A DNA stretch of 14,926 bases from the NCBI GenBank assembly GCA_946482295.1, contig CAMLRB010000080.1, positions 1-14,926 on the forward strand, written 5' to 3'. The stretch's first letter is position 1. Each line of letters opens with the position of its first letter. This stretch comes from an uncultured Bacteriovorax sp. GTDB lineage: Bacteria > Bdellovibrionota > Bacteriovoracia > Bacteriovoracales > Bacteriovoracaceae. A program made the position numbers and the translations under genes. This document shows, piece after piece, positions 1-7,702 of the stretch. The notes under the pieces are model-generated. The model did no database searches, was not told the origin of the DNA, and saw only the letters and a list, made by a program, of their open reading frames with translations.

Positions 1-86
1 GTCAACAGCAGAAGAATTAGAATGAATTCTATGAAGGTTTGCCCTTTTTGATTCTGTAAAGGTGGTACAGGCGCATGTTTTGACAT
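1..86 (-). CDS. TadE/pilin-like protein, N-terminal fragment (cut by window edge)
   Basis: An open frame starts at the ATG on the minus strand (86-84) and runs off the left edge, giving 28 codons. The visible protein begins MSKHAPVPPLQNQKGQ and continues TFIEFILILLLL. This is a short polar leader ending in Gly15, then a hydrophobic stretch with Glu at position +5 after the glycine (Q-T-F-I-E). Known families with this layout are type IV pilin-like and TadE/TadF/Flp pseudopilins, which prepilin peptidase cuts after the Gly and which insert in the inner membrane for pilus or Tad secretion assembly. GQ-x-x-x-EF is most like TadE. No good Shine-Dalgarno precedes the ATG. A -10-like TAGAAT (98-93) lies so close that a leaderless mRNA is possible. 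It diverges from the thioredoxin gene with 33 nt between starts. The rest of the protein is not visible, so the exact family is uncertain. Confidence 0.6.
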   Translation of the reverse strand, partial: MSKHAPVPPLQNQKGQTFIEFILILLLL

Positions 87-88
87 AG

Positions 89-94
89 TATAAT
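89..94 (+). promoter_or_regulatory. Candidate -10 box of the thioredoxin gene
   Basis: A perfect TATAAT hexamer lies 25 nt before the proposed ATG at 120. A start of transcription near 101 would leave a short leader holding the Shine-Dalgarno GGAGAG (107-112). No convincing -35 is visible; GGTACA (64-69) keeps only ACA of the consensus and is 19 nt away. The TTGACA at 80-85 is too close to be its -35. Confidence 0.3.
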
Positions 95-119
95 TCTAAT
101 CTAATTGGAGAGCTTGCAC

Positions 120-674
120 ATGAAGAAATTTTTACCATGGATTTTGTTTGGACTTGTATTCAGTGCTGTCGTTATTTGGCAAATAGGAATAAGCAAGTTT
201 GGCAATCAAGTAAACGAAACAGAAATCAAACCAGAGTATGCTGGATATGAAGCCGTTTTTCAGAGACAACAATTCAGTTCTCTTGAAGGGAAGACTTTTG
301 ATTTGATGTCACTTAAGTCGCCACTGGTTGTTGTAAACTTCTGGGCCTCGTGGTGTATACCTTGTTTGGATGAAATGCCATCGATGTTAAAACTTAAAAA
401 AAGTCTGTCGCCGGATAAAATGAGTATCGTGGCCATCAATACAGATGAGGATGAGCAGCTAAATAACATTCAAAAAATTCACCAGAAGCTGAATTTGCAA
501 CAGGATTTCATTATTGTCCCTGATAAAAACGGAGTTCTCACTGGACTTTACAACATCAATGCAATTCCAGTGACAATCATTTATCTCAATGGAAAAGTCG
601 TTCATTCGAGTTATGGCCCAATGGACTTCTATTCAGAAGAATTCAGAGAAAAAGTTAAAGAGTGGTTGCTTTAA
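120..674 (+). CDS. Membrane-anchored periplasmic thioredoxin-like protein (TlpA/ResA/CcmG type)
   Basis: A thiol-disulfide oxidoreductase of the TlpA-like/AhpC-TSA thioredoxin class, probably held in the inner membrane with its active site in the periplasm. Such proteins reduce apocytochrome c or other exported cysteines. From the ATG at 120 it is 184 residues. Residues about 6-24 form one uncleaved hydrophobic anchor (after MKK), and the thioredoxin fold follows from about residue 50. The active site is W78-C79-I80-P81-C82 in the context NFWASWC, and the cis-proline is P150 in NAIPVT. A TTG at 105 is in frame, but it would bury the Shine-Dalgarno GGAGAG (107-112), which sits 7 nt before the ATG at 120, so I chose the ATG. 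It ends 1 nt from the convergent Kazal gene. No cytochrome maturation genes are nearby, so the substrate is unknown. Confidence 0.88.
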   Translation: MKKFLPWILFGLVFSAVVIWQIGISKFGNQVNETEIKPEYAGYEAVFQRQQFSSLEGKTFDLMSLKSPLVVVNFWASWCIPCLDEMPSMLKLKKSLSPDKMSIVAINTDEDEQLNNIQKIHQKLNLQQDFIIVPDKNGVLTGLYNINAIPVTIIYLNGKVVHSSYGPMDFYSEEFREKVKEWLL

Positions 675-675
675 T

Positions 676-1050
676 TTAGAGTTGAGCTGATCCGCATGGT
701 GCGAACTTTTCAATCTTGCGGATAGATCCGTTCAATATAGCATTTCGAGCGTCACATTCAGTGTATGTTTGATTATCATCTCCACAAACCATTAATGCTT
801 CTGAACATTCACAGTTACCTTGAACAGTATTTTTTGTAGCAATGCCTTTGCAGTTTGCTATACAGATATTGTCATAAGAAATTCCATTAGGACCACACAC
901 TGGAGCATAGAGGGAGTTACATGCGCACTCACCACCAGTAAGGCCACTAACATTTTTACTCGTTGTAGCTGCACTTTGCATTTTGTCAGCGCCACAAGAG
1001 ACAAGAACGAAGAGTAGTGTTGTTAAGCTTAATTTGATTAAGTTTTTCAT
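676..1050 (-). CDS. Lipoprotein with one canonical and one degenerate Kazal domain
   Basis: A 124-residue exported lipoprotein. Residues 1-18 are a signal peptide ending in the lipobox L16-V-S-C19; Gly follows the cysteine, so outer-membrane sorting is likely under the Lol rule. Kazal domain 1 has C42, C44, C52, C63, C67 and C80, with the classical spacing C-x7-C-x6-Y-x3-C-x3-C; by alignment the inhibitory P1 position would be Ser46. Domain 2 keeps C82, C89, Y96, C99 and C119 but lacks the cysteines expected for C1 and C5, which pair with each other in known Kazal folds. Kazal domains are serine-protease inhibitors; in bacteria a role in protecting the envelope from self- or foreign proteases is plausible but inferred. 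No strong Shine-Dalgarno is seen. The gene lies 35 nt after hutI on the same strand, with no evident functional link. Confidence 0.87.
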   Translation of the reverse strand: MKNLIKLSLTTLLFVLVSCGADKMQSAATTSKNVSGLTGGECACNSLYAPVCGPNGISYDNICIANCKGIATKNTVQGNCECSEALMVCGDDNQTYTECDARNAILNGSIRKIEKFAPCGSAQL

Positions 1051-1085
1051 GTAAGTCTTATCGACCTTAACTTTAAAAACATAAA

Positions 1086-2297
1086 TCAGAGGGCGAGGTT
1101 TTTACCCCAGTTATAACTTACCCGAGCAATGCTGTCGGTATTAAATACGGTAAATCGAGGCTTTAATCCCTCGAGGATTGCGCCTTGATCTTTTAAACCT
1201 AGGGCATGAGCTGCGTTGAGAGTTATGGAAGCCCATAGTTCAGCCGCATTCATTTTATAAGTTGGAGCGGCCAAAGAAGAGATGAGAAGGAGGTTGTCGC
1301 AGTGACAAGAGCCAGGGTTGTAGTCGGAAGCCATTGCCACTTTTACTCCAGCATCGAGAAAGGCTCGAGCATTAGCTTGAGTTTTACCTAAGAAAAAACC
1401 AGTTCCAGGAAGTAATGTTGCAACAGTGTTTGATTCAGCTAAAGCTTTAATTCCCTCAGCACTTGTTTGAAGAAGATGATCAGCAGAAAGAGCATTGAAG
1501 CGAGCAGCAAGAGCAGCACCACCATTGTCATTGAATTCATCTGCGTGCATTTTTACGGGAATGTTATGACGTTTAGCTCTTTCAAAGAGGGAAACTACAT
1601 CTTCCTCGGAGAAATAATTTTGTTCATGAAAGATATCAACACAATCAATAATTTTTTCTTCAGCGAGTTTATCCAATAATGGAAGGACTACTTCCTTCAT
1701 GTATTGATATGAACTTGAAAAATCTTTAGGAACCGCATGTGCGGCCATAAAAGTATTGATGATTTGAATGTTTGGTCGAACTATATTTTTTAAGTCGTGA
1801 ATGATGCGAGAAATTTCATATTCTTTATCAAAGTTTAAACCGTAACCAGATTTTATCTCGATTGTACCGACACCGTATGAAGCGATTGTTTTCACTCTTT
1901 GTTGGGCGATTTTCAAAAGTTCACTGCGTGTAAGTGCATTTGTCCCTTTCATGGAATTGAGAATTCCGCCGCCAGCATTGGCAATTTCTTCATAGGTTGC
2001 ACCGTTAAGGCGCATGAAATATTCATGTGCGCGATCACCACCAAAAACTACATGCGTGTGTGAATCAACAATTTCTGGAAGACAAGTTTTCCCTGACATG
2101 TCGACAGCATCAATTTCGCGATAGTCTTCTGGAAGTGTCGCCGTAGTTCCAACCCAGATAATTTTTTCCTGATCGAAAACAACTGAACCATTTTCAATAA
2201 TTCCTAAATCAGCTGGCACTAATCTACGCCCATCTTTTTTGTGTGCCGGAGCTAGAGTGATGATTTGGGAATAATTATTATGAACAGTAATTCTCAT
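1086..2297 (-). CDS. hutI: Imidazolonepropionase
   Basis: Third enzyme of histidine degradation: it hydrolyses 4-imidazolone-5-propanoate to N-formimino-L-glutamate in the cytoplasm. The 403 residues match the family's usual length of about 400. It is an amidohydrolase with the metal-binding H80-T-H82 (in VDSHTHVVFGG), H251 (KMHADEF) and D325 (ASDYNPG); H224 and H274 are also in conserved-looking contexts, and Y151/G152 sit in the IKSGYG loop. The ATG start is preceded by AGGAAA (2308-2303), which overlaps the TAG stop of hutU (2309-2307), so it is probably translationally coupled. It is the last gene of the hutHUI block. No hutG or hutF gene follows; the next gene encodes the Kazal lipoprotein. 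Confidence 0.97.
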   Translation of the reverse strand: MRITVHNNYSQIITLAPAHKKDGRRLVPADLGIIENGSVVFDQEKIIWVGTTATLPEDYREIDAVDMSGKTCLPEIVDSHTHVVFGGDRAHEYFMRLNGATYEEIANAGGGILNSMKGTNALTRSELLKIAQQRVKTIASYGVGTIEIKSGYGLNFDKEYEISRIIHDLKNIVRPNIQIINTFMAAHAVPKDFSSSYQYMKEVVLPLLDKLAEEKIIDCVDIFHEQNYFSEEDVVSLFERAKRHNIPVKMHADEFNDNGGAALAARFNALSADHLLQTSAEGIKALAESNTVATLLPGTGFFLGKTQANARAFLDAGVKVAMASDYNPGSCHCDNLLLISSLAAPTYKMNAAELWASITLNAAHALGLKDQGAILEGLKPRFTVFNTDSIARVSYNWGKNLAL

Positions 2298-2306
2298 TCG
2301 TATTTC

Positions 2307-3974
2307 CTAGCAGTTTATTTTAAGCGAAGGCAGTTTTAGTTTCGAAGCTTTTGCAGTTTCAACAGCTTTTTCATAACCAGCATCAGCGTGACGAGCAACT
2401 CCCATTCCTGGATCTGAGTTTAAAACTCTTTTTAAACGTTCATCCATGTCTTTAGTACCATCACAACAAATAACCATTCCAGAGTGTTGAGAATAGCCAA
2501 TACCTACACCTCCACCATGGTGGAATGAAGTCCAAGAAGCTCCGTTCATAGTGTTGATCATAAGATTAAGAAGTGACCAGTCTGAAACAGCATCAGTCCC
2601 ATCTTTCATACCTTCAGTTTCACGATTTGGACTAGTCACAGAGCCACAATCCAAATGATCGCGACCAATGACGATTGGTGCTTTAACTTTACCTTCACGA
2701 ACAAGTTGATTGAAGAGTAGACCGGCCTTCTCGCGCTCACCATATTTCAACCAACAAATGCGTGCTGGCAATCCCTGGAATGCAATCATCTCGCTGGCCT
2801 TGTTTAGCCAGTTATGAAGTTTTTTATTTTCAGGAAATAATTTTTTAATCGCTTCATCTGTTACGCGGATATCTTCTGGATCTCCGGATAGAGCAACCCA
2901 TCTAAAAGGTCCTGATCCTTGGCAAAAAAGCGGACGAATATATGCAGGAACGAAACCCGGAAAATCGTAAGCGTTTGTTACACCAACTTTCTTTGCTCCT
3001 TCACGAAGATTATTTCCATAGTCAAAAACGTGAGAACCTTTTTTCTGGAAATCAAGCATCGCCTGAACATGAACACCCATCGTGTTGTATGAAAGCTCAG
3101 TGTATTTTTTTGGATCGTTTGAGCGAAGCTTTAAAGCCGCTTCAACTGTCATTCCATGGGGGATGTAACCGTTAAGAGGATCGTGTGCAGAAGTTTGGTC
3201 AGTGACGAGGTCTGGTACAATTCCTTTGTCATAAACATAACGGAAGAAATCTGCAGCATTTCCAACAACACCAATTGAAATAGCTTTCTTTTCTTTTTTA
3301 GATTTTAGGGCCAGATCAATTGCTTCATCAAATGAGTTGCAAAGAACGTCTAGGTATTTTGTTTTAAGGCGCTTTTCAATTCTCCATTGCTCAACATCAC
3401 ACGCGAGACAAACACCGTTGGCCATTTTTACAGCGAGAGGTTGAGCACCACCCATACCGCCAATTCCGGCAGTAAGAACTAACCTACCTGTAAGGTCGCT
3501 TCCATCACCATAGTGCTTTTCAGCAGCGGCCATAAAAGTTTCATATGTTCCTTGAAGAATTCCTTGAGTACCAATATAGATCCATGAGCCAGCAGTCATT
3601 TGGCCGTACATCATGAGTCCTTCATCTTTTAGTTTGTTGAAGTGATCCCATGTTGCCCAATGTGGAACAAGGTTCGAGTTTGCAATTAAAACACGCGGTC
3701 CGTGCTCATGTGAGGGAAATACTGCAACAGGTTTACCAGATTGAATGATCAACGTTTCGTTGTTTTCCAAATTTTTTAATGAAGTGATTATATCGTTAAG
3801 CGCTTGATGATTGCGTGCCGCTTGTCCGTTTCCACCGTAGACAATTAAATTATCGCGATCTTCAGCAACATCGGGATGAAGGTTGTTAAGAAGACAACGT
3901 AGAGCTGCTTCTTGATGCCAGCCTTTACAAGTTAGTGTTGAACCAGTTGGGGGTAGAGGAATGTTTGCGCTCAT
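2307..3974 (-). CDS. hutU: Urocanate hydratase (urocanase)
   Basis: Second enzyme of histidine degradation: NAD-dependent hydration of urocanate to imidazolonepropionate. The 555 residues are full length for the family. The N-terminus carries the [14 protein letters not shown] block (46-59), then the glycine-rich NAD-binding stretch [13 protein letters not shown] (169-181). C407 in GLPARICWL corresponds to the catalytic cysteine known as Cys410 in the Pseudomonas putida enzyme. The RDHLDCGSV and SPNRETEGM blocks and the Gly-rich [15 protein letters not shown] segment are present near the C-terminus. Its ATG shares one base with the hutH stop (TAATG), and the Shine-Dalgarno AGGAG (3989-3985) lies inside the hutH 3' end, so translation is coupled. 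No missing key residue was seen. Confidence 0.98.
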   Translation of the reverse strand: MSANIPLPPTGSTLTCKGWHQEAALRCLLNNLHPDVAEDRDNLIVYGGNGQAARNHQALNDIITSLKNLENNETLIIQSGKPVAVFPSHEHGPRVLIANSNLVPHWATWDHFNKLKDEGLMMYGQMTAGSWIYIGTQGILQGTYETFMAAAEKHYGDGSDLTGRLVLTAGIGGMGGAQPLAVKMANGVCLACDVEQWRIEKRLKTKYLDVLCNSFDEAIDLALKSKKEKKAISIGVVGNAADFFRYVYDKGIVPDLVTDQTSAHDPLNGYIPHGMTVEAALKLRSNDPKKYTELSYNTMGVHVQAMLDFQKKGSHVFDYGNNLREGAKKVGVTNAYDFPGFVPAYIRPLFCQGSGPFRWVALSGDPEDIRVTDEAIKKLFPENKKLHNWLNKASEMIAFQGLPARICWLKYGEREKAGLLFNQLVREGKVKAPIVIGRDHLDCGSVTSPNRETEGMKDGTDAVSDWSLLNLMINTMNGASWTSFHHGGGVGIGYSQHSGMVICCDGTKDMDERLKRVLNSDPGMGVARHADAGYEKAVETAKASKLKLPSLKINC

Positions 3975-5509
3975 TACTTTAACGCTCCTGTGTGAACTTC
4001 TGCAGCTGCGAGAATTTCACCACTGTTGATAATTTTAATAATATTGTTGATATCTTTATAAAATATTCTGTCTTCATCGATTGTTTGAACATGCTGACGA
4101 ATTACTGAATAGACAGCTTCAAGTGCCGGTGAAGATTTTAATGGACGTTGAAGATCTAGCGCTTGTGTATTGCAAAGAAGTTCAATCGCTAGAACTGATT
4201 TAGCATTTTCTACAACTTCATGGAGCTTGCGTCCTGCAGTTACTCCCATAGAAACATGGTCTTCTTTGTCTGTAGATGTTGGAACAGAGTCAACACTAGC
4301 GGGGTGACAAAGATATTTATTTTCTGAAACAAGTGCTGCTGCTGTTACGTGTGCGATCATCAGCCCTGAATTGAGTCCTGAGTTTTTTGTGAGGAATGCG
4401 GGCAGGTCAGAAAAAACAGGATTCATCATTTTTTCAATTCGACGTTCACTGATATTACAGATTTCAGCTACACCCATTGCAAGGTAATCCATAACAAGCG
4501 CAAGTGCTTCTCCATGGAAATTTCCACCCGAAATAACTTCTTGGGTTTCAACGAAAATAAGTGGGTTGTCTGTAACAGCATTAAGTTCAGTTGTAATGAC
4601 TTCTTCTGAGTGAATGAGAGTTTGTCTGCAAGCGCCGTGTACTTGTGGAACACATCTAAGTGAATAAGGATCTTGAACTTTATTACACTCAGGATGAGAA
4701 TCTTTTAAAGTTGAACCATTAATCAGCTTATTTAAATTTTCTACGCAAGCAATTTGACCTTTATGAGGTTTCAGTTGAGTAATTTTTGGATTGTAGGCTT
4801 TATCAGTTCCTTTCACACTATCCATAGTTAATGTCGCACAGATGTCAGCTAACTTCATTAAACGTTTTGCTTCAACAACTGCAAGGGCGCCAAGAGCGGC
4901 CATACAAGCTGTTCCGTTGATAAGAGCTAATCCGTCTTTCGGTCCTAAAACAGCTGGCTTCTTTTTAATCTGATCGATAGCAAAAGAAGAACTCACAACT
5001 TTTCCTTCGAACTCAACTTCACCTTCACCGATTAAAGCTAAAGCAATATGAGAAAGAGGAGCCAAGTCACCACTTGCACCGACTGAACCTTTTTCAGGTA
5101 CAACGGGAGTAATGTGCTGATTTAAAAAATCGAGAAGCAGTTCTACTGTTGAAGGTTCAACTCCAGAAAATCCAGAGATTAAACAATTAGCTCTCAAGAG
5201 CATAATAGCGCGTGTGATTTCTTTAGAAAAAGGTTTACCCACACCAGTGCAATGTGAACGAATAAGATTCACTTGCAATTGAGCAAGATCTTTTTCTTCA
5301 ATGTGTTTGCTTGAAAGAGCACCAAAGCCCGTATTGATTCCGTAAACAGGCTTTCCCTTTTTTACGATTTCAAAAACAAACGCACGTGACGCTTGCATTT
5401 TTTTCATCGCCTCTGGAGCAATTGAAAGTTTAATTTTTTTATTTTTGTCGTGAGCAACTTGGAAGATTTGATCAATCGACAGATCACTTCCGTTTAATAC
5501 TATTTCCAT
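3974..5509 (-). CDS. hutH: Histidine ammonia-lyase
   Basis: First enzyme of histidine degradation: it removes ammonia from L-histidine to give trans-urocanate, in the cytoplasm, normally as a homotetramer. The 511 residues fit the family. The A145-S146-G147 tripeptide in [14 protein letters not shown] forms the MIO electrophile by self-cyclisation. The catalytic tyrosine is Y56 in VYGINTGFG, and the substrate-site segments around ALINGTACM and NPLIF are recognisable. It leads the hutH-hutU-hutI block, with a 1-nt overlap to hutU. The ATG at 5509 is preceded by AGAGAG (5520-5515), which lies within the 3' arm of a perfect 9-bp inverted repeat, so expression may be controlled there. Related aromatic ammonia-lyases exist, but the hutU and hutI neighbours settle the function. 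Confidence 0.98.
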   Translation of the reverse strand: MEIVLNGSDLSIDQIFQVAHDKNKKIKLSIAPEAMKKMQASRAFVFEIVKKGKPVYGINTGFGALSSKHIEEKDLAQLQVNLIRSHCTGVGKPFSKEITRAIMLLRANCLISGFSGVEPSTVELLLDFLNQHITPVVPEKGSVGASGDLAPLSHIALALIGEGEVEFEGKVVSSSFAIDQIKKKPAVLGPKDGLALINGTACMAALGALAVVEAKRLMKLADICATLTMDSVKGTDKAYNPKITQLKPHKGQIACVENLNKLINGSTLKDSHPECNKVQDPYSLRCVPQVHGACRQTLIHSEEVITTELNAVTDNPLIFVETQEVISGGNFHGEALALVMDYLAMGVAEICNISERRIEKMMNPVFSDLPAFLTKNSGLNSGLMIAHVTAAALVSENKYLCHPASVDSVPTSTDKEDHVSMGVTAGRKLHEVVENAKSVLAIELLCNTQALDLQRPLKSSPALEAVYSVIRQHVQTIDEDRIFYKDINNIIKIINSGEILAAAEVHTGALK

Positions 5510-5511
5510 AA

Positions 5512-5538
5512 AATCTCTCTGGTTAAACGAGAGAGATT
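5512..5538 (-). promoter_or_regulatory. Inverted repeat covering the hutH ribosome-binding site
   Basis: AATCTCTCT and AGAGAGATT form perfect 9-bp arms separated by 9 nt (5521-5529). In the hutH transcript the second arm contains the purine-rich AGAGAG that acts as Shine-Dalgarno and ends 2 nt before the ATG, so the hairpin would hide the site. A -10-like TAGAAT (5541-5536) overlaps the upstream arm. If that is the promoter, transcription would start inside the repeat, and the repeat would act as a DNA operator instead. Both readings fit substrate control of a catabolic operon; the sequence alone cannot choose. Confidence 0.5.
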
Positions 5539-5572
5539 CTACAATGAAAACACGCCAAAGACTAGGCTGGAT

Positions 5573-5968
5573 CTACGCAGAGATTAGCTGAGTTTTTGGA
5601 TACTTTTTAGAGAGCTGCAGAACTACACTTTGCGCCTTAGAATTGTTGTAGTGTTTACACCACATAAGGAGGTTTTGATTTTTGTATTCCTTGTACAGAA
5701 GGTCTGGATTTGACTCGATGGCTTGTGAAAGTGACTTCAAATGATTCCGTTGTATGTACAATACCACTTCAGGAAGTGGACATTTGGTCATGGGGGTCAA
5801 GGCCGGCTGAGTTTCACTCTTCTTTCGTACTTTGAGTGCCAGGTAAAAAGGAAGGCTTACCCACATGATAGAAGAAAAGAGGGATAAACATCCTAGAAAG
5901 AGGAGTACCCAGTAATCAGGTGTCAGTAGTTGTAGTTCGAACTTTATAAGTTTGTTGATCGTGTCCAT
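5573..5968 (-). CDS. Small one-pass membrane protein with ankyrin-like C-terminus
   Basis: I do not recognise a named family. The 131 residues start with a short polar N-terminus, then a strongly hydrophobic, aromatic-rich segment at about 19-45, which is one long or two short membrane passes. A basic RKK (48-50) follows, suggesting that the C-terminal part is cytoplasmic. Residues 71-124 have the spacing of one to two degenerate ankyrin repeats: a helix pair around SLSQAIESNPDLL, then NQNLLMWCKHYNN and a second helix ending in LSKKYP. Ankyrin repeats bind proteins, so an anchoring or adaptor role is possible. It stands alone, with 116 nt to rpe upstream and 63 nt to hutH downstream. The ATG at 5968 lacks a clear Shine-Dalgarno; AAGGA lies about 17 nt away, so the start is uncertain. 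Confidence 0.7.
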   Translation of the reverse strand: MDTINKLIKFELQLLTPDYWVLLFLGCLSLFSSIMWVSLPFYLALKVRKKSETQPALTPMTKCPLPEVVLYIQRNHLKSLSQAIESNPDLLYKEYKNQNLLMWCKHYNNSKAQSVVLQLSKKYPKTQLISA

Positions 5969-6084
5969 AGTTGATAGTGTAGGGTCCTTTTTTTAAAGGC
6001 AGAAATTCCGGTCTAACTATCTAAAAATGGTATGAAGATGTCTTCACAGTGAAGAAAAAAAGCGCCCTAAAAAGGTGGCAAGCC
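5969..6084. other. Intergenic region between rpe and the ankyrin-like gene
   Basis: This 116-nt gap holds no open frame I can support. It contains three alternating 6-mers, TGAAGA (6033-6038), TCTTCA (6041-6046) and TGAAGA (6050-6055), which can form two mutually exclusive short hairpins. On the rpe transcript a run of seven T (6061-6055) follows a GC-rich stretch, but the possible stems before it are only about 3 bp, so I do not call a terminator. A short CCTTT/AAAGG pair lies at 5986-5999. Confidence 0.4.
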
Positions 6085-6738
6085 TTATACGCGTAATGAT
6101 TCAACTTTTTTACTGTAGTCGTTAGGATCTGCTTTAAAAATGTAAGAGCCGGCCACTAAATTTTGGGCCCCGGCACTGATAACTTCTTTGCAGTTTTTAT
6201 CCGAAATTCCACCATCAATTTGAATTTGGAAATGAGCACCTAGTTTTTCACGGCGCGATTTAAGTTCACTCACTTTTTTAAGTGAGTCTGGCATAAAAGA
6301 TTGTCCGCCAAAACCTGGCTCTACTGACATAACGAGTACCAGATCTACTTCTTTGAGGAGTTCATCACTTAAACAAGCAACACTTGTCATCGGTTTAATA
6401 GAAACACCGACGCTTGGATACCATTGTTTCAGTTTTTTAGTAAGCATGAGAGGATCGTTAATCGCCTCAACGTGAAATGTGAAATTGTGTAATCCAGAAT
6501 TTTTTAAAGTCTCACCATGAAATTCTGGATTCGTCACCATGAAGTGAGCATCACATTTATGTTTTGTTTTTTTTATAATGAGTTCAATAATGGGATGACC
6601 AAAAGTGAGATTGGGAACGAAGTGCCCATCCATAATATCTAAATGAAACCAGATATCTTTAATATCATCGAAAGCTTTAAGTTCTGATTCTATATTGAGA
6701 AAGTCACAAGCTAAGAGGCTAGGAGCGATGATAGTCAT
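6085..6738 (-). CDS. rpe: Ribulose-phosphate 3-epimerase
   Basis: Interconverts D-ribulose 5-phosphate and D-xylulose 5-phosphate in the pentose phosphate pathway, in the cytoplasm. The 217 residues form a full (beta/alpha)8 barrel. Ser7 is in IAPSLLACDF. The metal ligands H32 and D34 and catalytic D37 lie in FHLDIMDGHFVPN; H65 is in CDAHFMV; the phosphate and flexible-loop region is SVEPGFGGQSF (138-148); the second catalytic Asp is D175 in QIDGGI. The ATG is preceded by GAGGA about 5 nt upstream, and only 12 nt separate it from the fmt stop, so it is the last gene of the def-fmt-rpe run. Allulose-6-phosphate epimerase is a close relative, but the context with fmt favours rpe. Confidence 0.96.
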   Translation of the reverse strand: MTIIAPSLLACDFLNIESELKAFDDIKDIWFHLDIMDGHFVPNLTFGHPIIELIIKKTKHKCDAHFMVTNPEFHGETLKNSGLHNFTFHVEAINDPLMLTKKLKQWYPSVGVSIKPMTSVACLSDELLKEVDLVLVMSVEPGFGGQSFMPDSLKKVSELKSRREKLGAHFQIQIDGGISDKNCKEVISAGAQNLVAGSYIFKADPNDYSKKVESLRV

Positions 6739-6750
6739 GATGTCCTCGAG

Positions 6751-7695
6751 TTAAGGATTGATAACGATGGTTTCTTTTTTATTTTTCAAACCGTTGATGA
6801 GATCAACATCGGTACTCATCTTTTTGCCTTCAAGTTGAATTAGGCTCAAACGAATCGAACCGTCTTTTATGCCGACAACAAGTTGACCAAAGTCAACACT
6901 CGTTTCACCAATTTTAACTTTTTGCGGAACAAGTTCAACGGCAAAAACCTTTAAGCGTTGTCCGTTGAGAAAACAATATGTGCCTGGCCATGGATCAAGT
7001 GCACGAATTCGATTTTTAATCTGCTCAAATGAAGCATCTTTAAAATTTAAAAAACCGTCTTCTTTCTTTAATGTTGGTGCAAACGAAATATGTGCAGAAT
7101 CTTGGGTTGTAAATTTTAATTTATTTTGGCGAATATCTTCAATCAATACATTTGTACTCAAGGCCGCTTGAAATTTGAGTCGAGTGTAAAGTTGTCCGCC
7201 TGTTTCATCAGGCGCAATTGGCAGTTCGTGAAAATGGCAAAGATCTCCAGCATCCATTTCTTTCACCATTCTTTGAATCGAAACACCAGTAGAAGTATCA
7301 CCGTTTAGGAGTGCATATTGAATAGGTGCAGCTCCTCTATATTTCGGAAGAATGGAAGTGTGGATATTAAAACAGCCAAGCTTTGGCATGTTTAAAACTC
7401 TGGAACCAAGAAACTGAGCAAAGGCTAAAACAAGAATGAAATCAACTTTCAAGTCTTCGAACTTGTCGAGTAATTCTGTTTCACGGTTTATGTTTTCAAC
7501 TTGGAAAAGAGGAAGCTTATGAGCTTTAGCATATTCAGCGACAGGAGGAGATTTTAATTCGTGTCCTCTTCCAGCTGGCCGATCGGGCATAGTGATCACG
7601 CCACAAAGTTCAATTAATGGATGTTGGTGAAGCATTTCCAAAGTGGGAACGGAGAAATCAGGAGTTCCACAAAAAAGAACTTTCAATTTTTTCAT
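6751..7695 (-). CDS. fmt: Methionyl-tRNA formyltransferase
   Basis: Transfers a formyl group from 10-formyltetrahydrofolate to initiator Met-tRNA. The 314 residues are typical. The N-terminal Rossmann-type domain starts FCGTPDFSVPTLE (8-20), followed by the variable loop MPDRPAGRGHELKSPPV. The active site is N110-I-H112, then SILPKYRGAAP (114-124) with D148 in MVKEMDAGD, matching the catalytic Asn-His-Asp set of the family. The C-terminal OB-like domain holds DPWPGTYCFLNGQRLKV. It follows def by 7 nt, with a possible AGGG overlapping the region just before the def stop, and rpe follows after 12 nt. Pairing with def is the common arrangement, because def removes the formyl group that fmt adds. 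Confidence 0.97.
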   Translation of the reverse strand: MKKLKVLFCGTPDFSVPTLEMLHQHPLIELCGVITMPDRPAGRGHELKSPPVAEYAKAHKLPLFQVENINRETELLDKFEDLKVDFILVLAFAQFLGSRVLNMPKLGCFNIHTSILPKYRGAAPIQYALLNGDTSTGVSIQRMVKEMDAGDLCHFHELPIAPDETGGQLYTRLKFQAALSTNVLIEDIRQNKLKFTTQDSAHISFAPTLKKEDGFLNFKDASFEQIKNRIRALDPWPGTYCFLNGQRLKVFAVELVPQKVKIGETSVDFGQLVVGIKDGSIRLSLIQLEGKKMSTDVDLINGLKNKKETIVINP

Positions 7696-7702
7696 GGATA
7701 AA

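Noticed and set aside
80..94. TTGACA followed closely by TATAAT
   Set aside because: Only 3 nt separate the two hexamers, so they cannot be the -35 and -10 of one promoter; TTGACA here is also part of the minus-strand coding start (codons 1-3 of the TadE-like gene).
690..723. Inverted repeat ATCCGCA / TGCGGAT near the convergent stop codons
   Set aside because: The 7-bp arms are 20 nt apart, lie inside the Kazal coding sequence and have no T-run after them, so I do not call a terminator for the thioredoxin gene.
5986..5999. Short CCTTT/AAAGG hairpin before the ankyrin-like gene
   Set aside because: The arms are 5 bp and mostly A/T around a T-tract; likely chance in AT-rich sequence.
6055..6084. 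Possible intrinsic terminator after rpe
   Set aside because: There is a T7 run, but the sequence before it forms only about 3-bp stems on either of the pairings I tried.
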